Below are positions 8,115 to 15,261 of a stretch of 24,377 nt of DNA, piece by piece (position 1 is the first letter of the stretch; each line of letters begins with the position of its first letter). The notes under the pieces are model-generated. The model saw only the letters and a list, made by a program, of their open reading frames with translations, ran no database searches and was not told the DNA's origin. Both the position numbers and the translations under genes were made by a program. This DNA is from Spirochaetaceae bacterium (lineage in GTDB: Bacteria; Spirochaetota; Spirochaetia; Treponematales; Breznakiellaceae), in the NCBI GenBank assembly GCA_031255655.1, contig JAIRSB010000153.1:1-24377 (forward strand), in the 5' to 3' direction.

Positions 8115-9113
8115 ATGACATCGTATAAAGAATTAGGTTTGGTTAATTCCAAAGAACTTTTCAAAAAGGCAATAAGCGGAGGCTACGCTGTGCCGGCCTA
8201 CAATTTTAACAACATGGAGCAACTTCAAGCGATAATACAGGCCTGCGTCGAGACAAAGTCCCCCGTTATTCTTCAAGTTTCATCGGGAGCGCGGAAGTAC
8301 GCGAATCAAAACTTGCTAAAGAATATGGCCCGCGGCGCTGTAGAGTACGCCCACGAATTAGGCTATGACATACCAATCGTGCTGCACCTTGACCACGGAG
8401 ACAGCTTCGAGCTTTGCAAAGACTGCATAGAGACCGGATTTTCCAGCGTGATGATAGACGGCTCGCACCTGTCATACGAAGAAAATATCACATTGACAAA
8501 GAAAGTCTGCGATTTTGCTCATTCCCAGAAAGATTACGTTACCGTTGAGGGAGAACTAGGCGTACTCGCCGGCGTGGAAGACGACGTAAGCTCGGAACAT
8601 TCCCACTACACACAGCCATCGGAAGTGATAGATTTCGTCGGCAAGACAAAGGTCGATTCGCTTGCGATTTCCATAGGCACAAGCCATGGCCGCGCGAAAT
8701 TCAAACCTGAACAATGCACACGCGACGCGAACGGCGTTCTAATACCGCCTCCCCTCCGTTTCGACATACTCGCCGAAATCGAGAAGAAAATACCCGGATT
8801 TCCGATAGTCCTGCACGGCGCGTCATCCGTACCGATAAAATATGTCAAAATGATAGAACAGTACGGAGGCAAGCTGCCCGATTCCGTGGGCATACCCGAA
8901 GAGCAGCTTCGTAAAGCCGCTAAAAGCGCCGTCTGCAAAATCAACATAGACAGCGACGGACGGCTTGCCATGACCGCCATAATACGCAAAGTTTTCGCGG
9001 AAGTCCCAAGCGAATTCGATCCGCGCAAGTATTTGGGACCTGCCCGCGACGAACTTAGAAACATGTACGCGGATAAAAATAAAAACGTACTAGGTTCGGC
9101 GGGACAAGCGTGA
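8115..9113 (+). CDS. fba: Class II fructose-bisphosphate aldolase
   Basis: This zinc enzyme cleaves fructose 1,6-bisphosphate into dihydroxyacetone phosphate and glyceraldehyde 3-phosphate in glycolysis. The N-terminus has AVPAYNFNNMEQLQAI. HLDHGDS at 91-97 holds the catalytic Asp93 and zinc ligand His94. VEGELG at 144-149, SIGTSHG (His191) and VLHGASSVP (His234) supply the remaining metal and phosphate contacts. KINIDSD follows. At 332 residues it has the length of the longer class II enzymes. The start has an ideal AAGGAG ribosome binding site. It probably forms a single-gene transcript from the promoter at 8050-8078, although the small zinc protein gene follows after 55 bases. Confidence 0.96.
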   Translation: MTSYKELGLVNSKELFKKAISGGYAVPAYNFNNMEQLQAIIQACVETKSPVILQVSSGARKYANQNLLKNMARGAVEYAHELGYDIPIVLHLDHGDSFELCKDCIETGFSSVMIDGSHLSYEENITLTKKVCDFAHSQKDYVTVEGELGVLAGVEDDVSSEHSHYTQPSEVIDFVGKTKVDSLAISIGTSHGRAKFKPEQCTRDANGVLIPPPLRFDILAEIEKKIPGFPIVLHGASSVPIKYVKMIEQYGGKLPDSVGIPEEQLRKAAKSAVCKINIDSDGRLAMTAIIRKVFAEVPSEFDPRKYLGPARDELRNMYADKNKNVLGSAGQA

Positions 9114-9168
9114 TAAACCGCGTTTTAAGAAAACGCCATGAAACATCTTGTTTTTCGGACACCCCGCT

Positions 9169-9399
9169 ATGACATACCGTTGCCCGGGCGCGGATAACAT
9201 ACGTACCCCGGAACTAAAAACGAAAATATGTCCCGTATGCGGCGGCGATATCGATTTGTTTTCAACGGAAATGCAGGGTATCTGCGAAAAATGCGGATTC
9301 ACCGCCTATAACGATACGAAAACATGTATTAAATGGTGCAAATACGCGCGCGAGTGCGTAGGCGATGATCTATACGAACGGATGATAAAAAATTTATAA
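9169..9399 (+). CDS. Small Cys-rich zinc-binding protein, partner of the HD protein
   Basis: A 76-residue protein from ATG at 9169 (MTYRCPGADNIRTPELK). It carries CPVC and CEKC pairs, a zinc ribbon, followed by a second Cys cluster, TCIKWCKYARECVG. From memory, similar short proteins ending in a WCK..ECVG-like motif occur just upstream of HD-domain hydrolase genes in anaerobic bacteria, which matches this arrangement. The function is unknown. The frame also reads back to a TTG at 9148, which adds only MFFGHPA and is less likely. There is no strong ribosome binding site. Confidence 0.75.
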   Translation: MTYRCPGADNIRTPELKTKICPVCGGDIDLFSTEMQGICEKCGFTAYNDTKTCIKWCKYARECVGDDLYERMIKNL

Positions 9400-9403
9400 A
9401 ATA

Positions 9404-9433
9404 GCCGGAAAACGCGCAAAAGCGTTTTCCGGC
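9404..9433. repeat. Perfect 12-bp hairpin between the zinc protein and HD genes
   Basis: GCCGGAAAACGC (9404-9415) pairs perfectly with GCGTTTTCCGGC (9422-9433) around a GCAAAA loop. Only ATTTC follows, so it is a poor intrinsic terminator on the plus strand. It ends 16 bases before the GTG start of the HD gene, where it could stabilise an mRNA end or limit read-through. Confidence 0.6.
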
Positions 9434-9449
9434 ATTTCAGAGGCCGCGA

Positions 9450-9986
9450 GTGTGGGAAAATAACTACACAAACACAATTCTCAACGTGATGATCGATTAC
9501 AACGGGAACGATGTAAAACGAATCAATCACACACTAAAAGTATACGCTTTCGCGCAGAACATCGGCAAAGAAGAAAACTGCGATGCACGTACCCAGACCA
9601 TCATAGAATACGCCGCGATTTTGCACGACATAGGACTGCGCAAAGCGGAAGAAATCTACAGCTCCGGTATATTGAAATACCATGAAGAAATAGCCCCCAA
9701 AGTGGCAAAAGAGCTAATCGGCGGCATGGCGATCGACAGCGAAATAAAAGAAAGAGTGTATTTCCTGATAGGCAATCATCATTCATACAAAAAAATAGAC
9801 GGCTTAGATTTTCAGATACTGGTCGAGTCCGACCTCATCGTCAACATGTACGAAGACGACTACAGCCCGGAAGCAATCACGGCGGCAAAGAAACAAATAT
9901 TCAAAACAAAAACAGGAAAAAACCTGCTCGACTCCATGTATTTGAAAAAAGAAAACGAGCAACGAATAATATCAGATTTACCCTAA
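9450..9986 (+). CDS. HD-domain phosphohydrolase
   Basis: A 178-residue protein with the metal ligands of the HD superfamily in order: His27 (RINHTLKVY), His59-Asp60 (AAILHDIGL), His78 (KYHEEIAP), His110-His111 (GNHHSY) and Asp128 (VESDLIVN). Such proteins hydrolyse phosphate esters of nucleotides or second messengers; the substrate cannot be told from sequence. There is no GYP motif, so it is not a typical cyclic-di-GMP phosphodiesterase. GTG at 9450 is chosen because AGAGG lies about 6 bases upstream. The small zinc-binding gene just upstream and the TPR gene 33 bases downstream suggest one transcription unit. Confidence 0.88.
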   Translation: MWENNYTNTILNVMIDYNGNDVKRINHTLKVYAFAQNIGKEENCDARTQTIIEYAAILHDIGLRKAEEIYSSGILKYHEEIAPKVAKELIGGMAIDSEIKERVYFLIGNHHSYKKIDGLDFQILVESDLIVNMYEDDYSPEAITAAKKQIFKTKTGKNLLDSMYLKKENEQRIISDLP

Positions 9987-10019
9987 TTCATCCGACAATC
10001 TTAAAGAAGGTACATTTTT

Positions 10020-11147
10020 GTGGCGCAAAAAATAAAAAGTATAGCTCTTATTCTAACAATTGCCATGACCATTTCGCTTCAAGCGCAGCAACGTTTGAAC
10101 AAAGAACGCCATTACTGGTTCACACTAGAAACAGGCAAAAAACTATTCCGTGAAGGCTTTTACGGAGATGCGCTGACCGCTTTTCAGGATGCCAGGAACA
10201 ACAGACGGGAAATGTACTCCAAGATGGAACAGGATCTCATCACCCTTTTTTCATTGCCGGAAGTTCGCCGTATGAACGATTCTTTAGACAGAATAGAAAT
10301 TTACATTGCTGAAAGAGGGCAAATAGACGCGGCGGCGGCGTTGAACGAAGTCTACTACCGAGTAGGACGGGAAGCGCTGGGCAATTCCACGCAGCGCGCG
10401 CTGGAATGTCTTGACCGCCTTAAAAACTATCCTGAAGCGGACTACTGGATTGGAGAGAGCTATCGCTTGATGGGTGATAATGAGATAGCCCTGCGGCAGT
10501 TTAATGAAACTCTGCGCAACAGCGAAAATCTGGATAATCCGGCCTTCACTGTCGAAATTCGCTACAAAATTGCGGAGATTGAATATTTACGACAACGCTA
10601 CAACGAAATGGAACGGCAGCTGCAAATAATCCTTGAACGCGACTCGCTTTGGAGGCAGGACGACAACAGCTTCGTGCGGGAAGCCATGAACCGCACAATC
10701 GAAAATTCCGGCGTAAACCGCTTTTTGCAGATGTATCGTCATAAGAGCGGAGAAACAGAACGAGCGCACCGGCTCTTAGGGCGGTATTTTTACGTTTCAG
10801 GGCGGCACGGAAAAGCGCTTCCACACCTTATTTTTGCTTTTCTAATACAAAATACCACAATTATTGATGAAGTTACCGCCGGACGCTTTGATTTCAAATT
10901 TACGAACATGGAAAATTTGATGACGGAGCTCGCTAGAAGAGACGATATTAAAGATTACATGAAAAAAACGGACTATTATCAAACAATCTACTACCTTGCT
11001 GCCGCGCTTTATGCGACAAACAAAGAAAACCCCGCCCGTGAATTATGGAATTTTCTAGCGGGACGAGACGATGCCGCCGAATGGCGCGGACGCGCCCGTG
11101 CACAGCTCCGCGCTCCATTCGTGGAAACCCCGCAGGAAATGCCATAA
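10020..11147 (+). CDS. Exported TPR-repeat protein
   Basis: A 375-residue protein from GTG at 10020, with AGAAGG about 9 bases upstream. The N-terminus MAQKIKSIALILTIAMTIS, continuing LQAQQ, is a signal peptide with a probable cleavage after LQA. Helical repeats follow (YWFTLETGKKLFREGFYGDA, ADYWIGESYRLMGDNEIALR, RAHRLLGRYFYVSGRHGKAL), typical of TPRs in periplasmic scaffold proteins. No catalytic motif is visible. It is likely co-transcribed with the HD gene. It ends 9 bases before the end of the converging zinc-ribbon gene, with no terminator between them. Confidence 0.82.
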   Translation: MAQKIKSIALILTIAMTISLQAQQRLNKERHYWFTLETGKKLFREGFYGDALTAFQDARNNRREMYSKMEQDLITLFSLPEVRRMNDSLDRIEIYIAERGQIDAAAALNEVYYRVGREALGNSTQRALECLDRLKNYPEADYWIGESYRLMGDNEIALRQFNETLRNSENLDNPAFTVEIRYKIAEIEYLRQRYNEMERQLQIILERDSLWRQDDNSFVREAMNRTIENSGVNRFLQMYRHKSGETERAHRLLGRYFYVSGRHGKALPHLIFAFLIQNTTIIDEVTAGRFDFKFTNMENLMTELARRDDIKDYMKKTDYYQTIYYLAAALYATNKENPARELWNFLAGRDDAAEWRGRARAQLRAPFVETPQEMP

Positions 11148-11156
11148 TCAAAGTAT

Positions 11157-11459
11157 TTAGTGAACGGTACAGATAAACAGAACAGACAAAAGTAGCAGAA
11201 GAAAAGCGGTACCGGCGATATATAGCAACTGCGACAGATGACCGGAGCGCCGTCTCACTCTGGGCCGCTTAGTAGAAGCCGGAGAGGAATAACCGCAGAC
11301 AGGACAGCCTTTATCAAAAAGCGCATGATCTCCCGTAAAACCGCAAGAGGGACAACGAATAGAGGCAAAAAACTTACCGCAGCGCGGGCAACACCTCGCG
11401 TTAGCGGCAACTTCCGTGCCGCACCCATCGCAAAAGAAGCGCGGCTCCTTTTTTTTCAT
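11157..11459 (-). CDS. Zinc-ribbon protein with C-terminal membrane anchor
   Basis: About 100 residues from ATG at 11459 (MKKKEPRFFCDGCGTEV). Four CxxC pairs (CDGC, CPRC, CPSC, CPVC) form two zinc ribbons in the first half. A basic linker (KRPRVRRRSG) leads to one hydrophobic helix at the C-terminus (LLYIAGTAFLLLLLSVLFIC), so the ribbons probably face the cytoplasm. The function is unknown; tail-anchored zinc-ribbon proteins of this size are common. A TTG at 11471 adds four residues and is less likely. The FmdB-like gene lies 84 bases upstream in the same direction. Confidence 0.8.
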   Translation of the reverse strand: MKKKEPRFFCDGCGTEVAANARCCPRCGKFFASIRCPSCGFTGDHALFDKGCPVCGYSSPASTKRPRVRRRSGHLSQLLYIAGTAFLLLLLSVLFICTVH

Positions 11460-11543
11460 CGAATCATCCAAACAAAGCCGCCCTAAAGCAAAAGTTTAGA
11501 GAGGCAAACCGCGTTTTCCTTGTACTTTTCGACGATTCACAAA

Positions 11544-11858
11544 CTAGCCTGCGGCTTTTTCAGAGCAAGCTCCGTCCGAATGTGGACACGACGCACATTG
11601 CGGCGCGGCGGGTTTTTCACCATCCGGCTTACTGCCGCTCGCTGTCTTGTCATCGTCATTTTTTTTGCCGGACGAAGAGGCGCTGTTATCTGTCGAATAA
11701 AAACCGGCACCCTTATAGATAACGCCCGCGCCGCCGTTTATAAGACGGCGCACTTCGCCGCCGCATTTTTTGCAAACCTTTACAGGTTCATCGCTAAAGG
11801 CTTGAAAAACATCAAAAACATCACCGCATTTTTTACATTCATATTCGTATGTAGGCAT
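11544..11858 (-). CDS. FmdB-family zinc-ribbon protein
   Basis: A 104-residue protein starting MPTYEYECKKCGDVFDVFQA, the signature opening of the FmdB putative regulatory zinc-ribbon family, with CKKC and a second CKKC (KVCKKCGGEVRRL). The Gly/Ala-rich middle (GGAGVIYKGAGFYSTD) is also typical. The acidic/Ser-rich tail ends with an extra Cys pair (CASC). I start it at ATG 11858 with GAGGAG just upstream, rather than at an upstream in-frame codon at 11903. FmdB was named from an amidase operon, but the biochemical role of the family is unknown. Confidence 0.9.
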   Translation of the reverse strand: MPTYEYECKKCGDVFDVFQAFSDEPVKVCKKCGGEVRRLINGGAGVIYKGAGFYSTDNSASSSGKKNDDDKTASGSKPDGEKPAAPQCASCPHSDGACSEKAAG

Positions 11859-11922
11859 AAACTCCTCAACAAAACCCGCGGCGTTAGAACGCGGTTGACA
11901 CATTCGCGCCGCCGCAAATTGT

Positions 11923-12813
11923 TCACCTTAAGTATATTGATAACGAATCGATTAGTCCAGCAAGTGTTTCGTGAGGCAAAGGCGGACTCTTTAGTATGAT
12001 GGCGGAGTCGTCGATACTAGGCGGCTCCGAAAGCAACATAGGCAAAATAGTCGTGTCGCCGCGTATATAATTTCCGGCGAGAGCGTTGCGAACCATGGAC
12101 AAAACGGAAACTAAACCCCGCGCCTGAGCCAGAGACGGTGTTTCCATACGAAAAGCGATAACCCAGTCCTTCCCATGCGGAAATACGGCGGCAAACAACG
12201 CGGTTGCCGGTATAGTTACCGGCAAATCAATTCGTGCAAGAGCCCTGTTTATAGGCTCAATGCGCGTCAACCACGCGGACACACTAGCGCCTTCGCTAAA
12301 GAGTGTGAAACTTTCAGGCGTTTCTGCCGCGTCTTCGGCAAAAAACGGATCAGCGTCCGAAATACGCGCCTTGTTTTTTTGGATAAACAATGAAAGCCTG
12401 TTTTTTGACGAACGCCAGTATTTCCCGCCTGTTACGGATTTTGTACGCTTCCATGCCGGGTCAAAAAAAAATGAAAACGCGGAAAGACTGGAAGGATAGT
12501 TTTTCCCATATCCTATCAGCAGAAAGCGGCGGTTTTCAGGCTCTTCCGTACGCTCAGGATAAACGGCCGCGGCAATCCTATTCGTCATATTAAAAAATGT
12601 ACGCATGGTTTTCGCGTTCAATTTATACCGCGCTAACAGAGTTCCGGCTAATTCTTTTGCAACAGTCGTGTCGATACTTATATAAAGCAGAGCGCCGGCA
12701 GGCAAATCAGCGAATTCACTCCTTACGCTTCCGCCCTTTCCCGCGCCGTCCAAAGACGCGCAAGAAGCGAACAGCAGCGGAATGAGTCCGATAAAATATA
12801 TAATACGCCGCAT
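11923..12813 (-). CDS. Lipoprotein of unknown function
   Basis: A 296-residue protein starting MRRIIYFIGLIPLLFASC, a clear lipoprotein signal with lipobox FASC (Cys18). The mature part is a mixed alpha/beta soluble domain with no motif I recognise (LPAGALLYISIDTT, RRFLLIGYGKNYPSSLSAFS, DWVIAFRMETPSLAQARGLV). It opens a leftward cluster with the FmdB and zinc-ribbon genes. It is probably anchored in the inner or outer membrane facing the periplasm. The general plan (Ala-Gly rich start and short repeats of about 90 residues) suggests a treponeme-specific envelope protein. Confidence 0.82.
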   Translation of the reverse strand: MRRIIYFIGLIPLLFASCASLDGAGKGGSVRSEFADLPAGALLYISIDTTVAKELAGTLLARYKLNAKTMRTFFNMTNRIAAAVYPERTEEPENRRFLLIGYGKNYPSSLSAFSFFFDPAWKRTKSVTGGKYWRSSKNRLSLFIQKNKARISDADPFFAEDAAETPESFTLFSEGASVSAWLTRIEPINRALARIDLPVTIPATALFAAVFPHGKDWVIAFRMETPSLAQARGLVSVLSMVRNALAGNYIRGDTTILPMLLSEPPSIDDSAIILKSPPLPHETLAGLIDSLSIYLR

Positions 12814-12844
12814 AAGAAAATAATATCAGACAGCGTGTTTATTT

Positions 12845-12887
12845 CATAGATTTCGTCGTGCTCCGCCTAGAAGTCGCTAAATCTATG
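12845..12887. repeat. Inverted repeat between divergent genes
   Basis: CATAGATTT (12845-12853) and AAATCTATG (12879-12887) are perfect 9-base arms around a 25-base loop, upstream of both the leftward lipoprotein and the rightward methyltransferase. No T run flanks either side. It may be a regulator site or a decayed repeat. Confidence 0.4.
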
Positions 12888-12932
12888 CCGGCATCTTAAT
12901 TTTTCAAAAAGGCTTTATAACCGGAAAGCCCG

Positions 12933-12961
12933 TCGACAAAAAATGCCGTCCGATGTATACT
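12933..12961 (+). promoter_or_regulatory. Promoter giving a leaderless methyltransferase transcript
   Basis: -35 TCGACA (12933-12938, 5 of 6) and -10 TATACT (12956-12961, 5 of 6) have an exact 17-bp spacer. The expected start of transcription, about 7 bases after the -10, coincides with the ATG at 12968, so the message would have no leader. This supports 12968 as the true translation start of the following gene. Confidence 0.6.
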
Positions 12962-12967
12962 TATCGC

Positions 12968-13785
12968 ATGATGAATAACGATAAAAGCATACGGGATTTG
13001 AGCGATTTAACTCCTGACACCGTGCCGTCGCGTGGGAAAATATCTCCAACATATCCCCCTCCCCCCCCCACAAACACATTTTAAAAATAGGGAAAGCGGA
13101 GTTTGACGATCTTGCTATAGACTACGATGAGTCTGTAACTGAAAGTTTGGGATGTTTTGGGAAATTCAGGAAATCCATGCTAGAGTATAAATCCCAATAC
13201 CTAAAGTACCTGCTGCCGGAAACTCCGTCGGCTATCCTTGAATACGGCTGCGGAATAGGTATGAATATGCCTTATTTGCGGAAATACTTCCCTGATACTC
13301 AGTTATTCGGGTGCGATATATCAGATAAATCAATTTCACTAGCTAAAGAAAATTTTAAAGATTGTACTTTCAACGCGATTAAATCTGTCGATGATTTAAA
13401 TTTATATAAAAATAAAATTGACGTTGTTTTTGTCAGTTGTGTATTTCATCATATACCATTTGATCAACATGAAATATGGCTTGACGGCCTATACGATTTA
13501 TTAAAAGATGATGGATATATAATTATATTTGAAATGAATCTGAAAAATCCCCTTACAAAAAGACTGGTATCAAAAAGCCCTGTGGACAGAGATGCGAATT
13601 TTCTAAATTCGGAATACTGCAAACGCATGGTACAGAAGGCATTCGGGAAAAGCTCTCCGGTAAAATTGTATTACACATATTTTTTCCCATGGCGGAATGA
13701 AGTGTTTACATGGATTGAACACAAACTGCTGTGGCTGCCTTTGGGCGCGCAATACTGCGTCATGGCCCCAAAAACAGTCGAGTAA
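12968..13785 (+). CDS. SAM-dependent methyltransferase, frame broken at a poly-C tract (probable phase-off state)
   Basis: The body is a class I methyltransferase. Its first conserved part reads AEFDDLAIDYDESVTESLG (from about 13096), then motif I ILEYGCGIGMNMPYL, an acidic loop FGCDISDKSIS, and VVFVSCVFHHIP. The substrate is unknown; such stand-alone enzymes often modify sugars or lipids. In this frame there is no ATG, GTG or TTG before the conserved start; the first candidate, TTG at 13147, would delete it. ATG at 12968, placed by a good promoter, opens MMNNDKSIRDLSDLTPDTV but meets TAA at 13082 after crossing C9 at 13061-13069. One extra C would join both frames into about 272 residues. 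The gene is much AT-richer than its neighbours, a sign of transfer. Confidence 0.72.
13061..13069 (+). repeat. Poly-C tract (C9) in the methyltransferase start
   Basis: Nine C residues follow CCCCCT inside the 5' coding part of the methyltransferase. A +1 change (or -2) would put the ATG at 12968 in frame with the enzyme. Homopolymer tracts of this kind slip during replication. Confidence 0.8.
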
Positions 13786-13913
13786 GCCAGATTGAAAACT
13801 TTCATAAGTCTTTTTGAATATTCCCCCATGATTAATTGTCTTATTTTCTTTTGAATTTAATACCTTGCTGCAAGCAGTGGGGATTTTTGTTTATGCATTT
13901 TTATTGATTAGAG

Positions 13914-13992
13914 TTGTTTGGAAACTTCGGTTTCTAAGCGACAACCGCTAAAAAATGACTTGTTCGACAACCACCGGGTTGCCGAACAAGTC
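13914..13992 (+). repeat. Dispersed hairpin repeat, copy 2 (plus orientation)
   Basis: This block shares its ends with the minus-strand block at 7915-8003: GGAAACTTCGGTTTCTAA at the start and GCCGAACAAGTC at the end. The first part folds as GAAAC-TTCG-GTTTC. The second is a 16-bp stem (13957-13972 with 13977-13992, one mismatch) with loop ACCG, followed by AAATGTTTTT. The latter may terminate the methyltransferase transcript. The rest of the 314-base gap (13786-14099) holds AT-rich sequence and the next promoter; I see no gene in it. Confidence 0.65.
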
Positions 13993-14022
13993 AAATGTTT
14001 TTCGATGTCTTGCCGTGTCCGA

Positions 14023-14052
14023 TTGACAATACGAATACTTTTATAATATAAT
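14023..14052 (+). promoter_or_regulatory. Consensus promoter and possible operator of the metal-chelate importer
   Basis: -35 TTGACA (14023-14028) and -10 TATAAT (14047-14052) are both perfect, spaced 18 bp; a shifted TATAAT at 14042 gives too short a spacer. ATACT (14035-14039) and AGTAT (14054-14058) are inverted arms centred on the -10, a possible repressor site. A GCGGG/CCCGC hairpin (14061-14075) lies in the roughly 40-base leader, which is too short for a cobalamin riboswitch. AGGAG at 14090-14094 precedes the ATG at 14100. Confidence 0.75.
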
Positions 14053-14099
14053 TAGTATGAGCGGGTGTTTCCCGCATATTCAATCATTTAGGAGAACGA

Positions 14100-15224
14100 A
14101 TGAAAAAATTGACAGACTTTGCGTGGAAACTTGATTTTCCGCGCCTATCCGCCGAAAGCCGCCGAATAACCTGCGCGGCATTGTTGGTAATTATATGCGT
14201 ATGTGTAGTGTTTGCCGGAGGAAAAAAGGAAGCGAACGTTGAAACGCGGCTGATAACAGACCAGTTAGGCAGAACAGTAAGTGTTCCCGCGAATATAGAC
14301 AGTGCGGTAGTGTTACAGCATCAGACTCTGAATATTATCGTCCAGTTGAATGCGGTGGATAAAGTAAGCGGAATTCTTTCAAGCTGGAAACGTCAGCTTG
14401 GGCCGAATTATGTCAACCTCGCTCCGGCTCTGGAAAATCTTCCCATGCCGGGCGATTTAAGCGAAGTAAACATCGAAAGTCTGCTTGCCATCCAGCCGCA
14501 GGTAGTATTCGTTACAAACTACGCGCCGCCTGACATGATAGAGCGGATTGAAAAAGCCGGACTTCCTGTAATAGCGGTTTCATTGCGCGAAGACGCAGAA
14601 AGCGAGCGAGCTAAAATAAATCCTACTATGGAAGACGAGGAGACGGCTTACAATAACGGCCTAAAAATAGGTATCAGGCTGATAGGCGATGTTTTGGACA
14701 GGCGGAAAGAGGCGGAAGAATTAATAAACTACGCTTTCGACCATCGGAAAATAGTTGATGACCGTATAAAAGACATAGCGCCGGATCAGCGTATCCGCAC
14801 TTATATGGCGAATCCAAACCTGAACACATACGGCTCAGGGAAATATACCGGCCTCATGATGATACACGCGGGAGCCATGAATGTAGCGGCAGCGACAATC
14901 GAAGGGGCAAAACAAGTATCAATGGAGCAGGTGCTGGCGTGGAATCCCGATGTTATATTCGTTCAGGAACGCTATCCCGACGTAGTTGACGAAATCAACT
15001 CTAGTCCAGTATGGCAGAGCGTCAGCGCGGTAAAAAACGGTCGGGTTTACCTAATGCCTGAATACGCGAAAGCGTGGGGTTATCCGCAGCCCGAAGCGAT
15101 AGCGATAGGTGAACTTTGGATGGCAAAAAAACTTTATCCTGGACGTTTTGCGGATATTGATATTCAAAAAGAAGCCAATGATTACTACGAGCGTTTTTAT
15201 CGCGTAGCTTATCAAGGTTATTAG
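14100..15224 (+). CDS. Periplasmic binding protein of a FecB/BtuF-type ABC importer
   Basis: A 374-residue substrate-binding protein that captures an iron-siderophore, haem or cobalamin-like ligand outside the inner membrane and hands it to the permease. After an N-terminal membrane segment (about residues 24-41, ITCAALLVIICVCVVFAGG) comes the family opening TRLITDQLGRTVSVPANIDS. Also visible are NIESLLAIQPQVVFVTNYAP, a long helical linker, MMIHAGAMNVAA, and LAWNPDVIFVQERYP, the usual order for cluster A-II/III binding proteins. The first 23 residues before the hydrophobic segment are unusually long for a signal peptide. The ligand cannot be fixed from sequence. First gene of a three-gene operon with a near-perfect promoter. 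Confidence 0.9.
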   Translation: MKKLTDFAWKLDFPRLSAESRRITCAALLVIICVCVVFAGGKKEANVETRLITDQLGRTVSVPANIDSAVVLQHQTLNIIVQLNAVDKVSGILSSWKRQLGPNYVNLAPALENLPMPGDLSEVNIESLLAIQPQVVFVTNYAPPDMIERIEKAGLPVIAVSLREDAESERAKINPTMEDEETAYNNGLKIGIRLIGDVLDRRKEAEELINYAFDHRKIVDDRIKDIAPDQRIRTYMANPNLNTYGSGKYTGLMMIHAGAMNVAAATIEGAKQVSMEQVLAWNPDVIFVQERYPDVVDEINSSPVWQSVSAVKNGRVYLMPEYAKAWGYPQPEAIAIGELWMAKKLYPGRFADIDIQKEANDYYERFYRVAYQGY

Positions 15225-15226
15225 TG

Positions 15227-15240
15227 CCCCCCCCCCCCCC
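15227..15240 (+). repeat. Poly-C tract (C14) between binding-protein and permease genes
   Basis: Fourteen C residues begin 2 bases after the binding-protein stop and end 21 bases before the permease ATG. The TAG stop overlaps a GTG (15224-15226) that would be in frame with the permease if the tract were two bases shorter or one longer. Confidence 0.85.
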
Positions 15241-15261
15241 ATCCGTTGCGGAAAAGAAAAG

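Noticed and set aside
14059..14099. Cobalamin riboswitch before the importer operon
   Set aside because: The leader is only about 40 bases and holds one small hairpin, far too short for that riboswitch.
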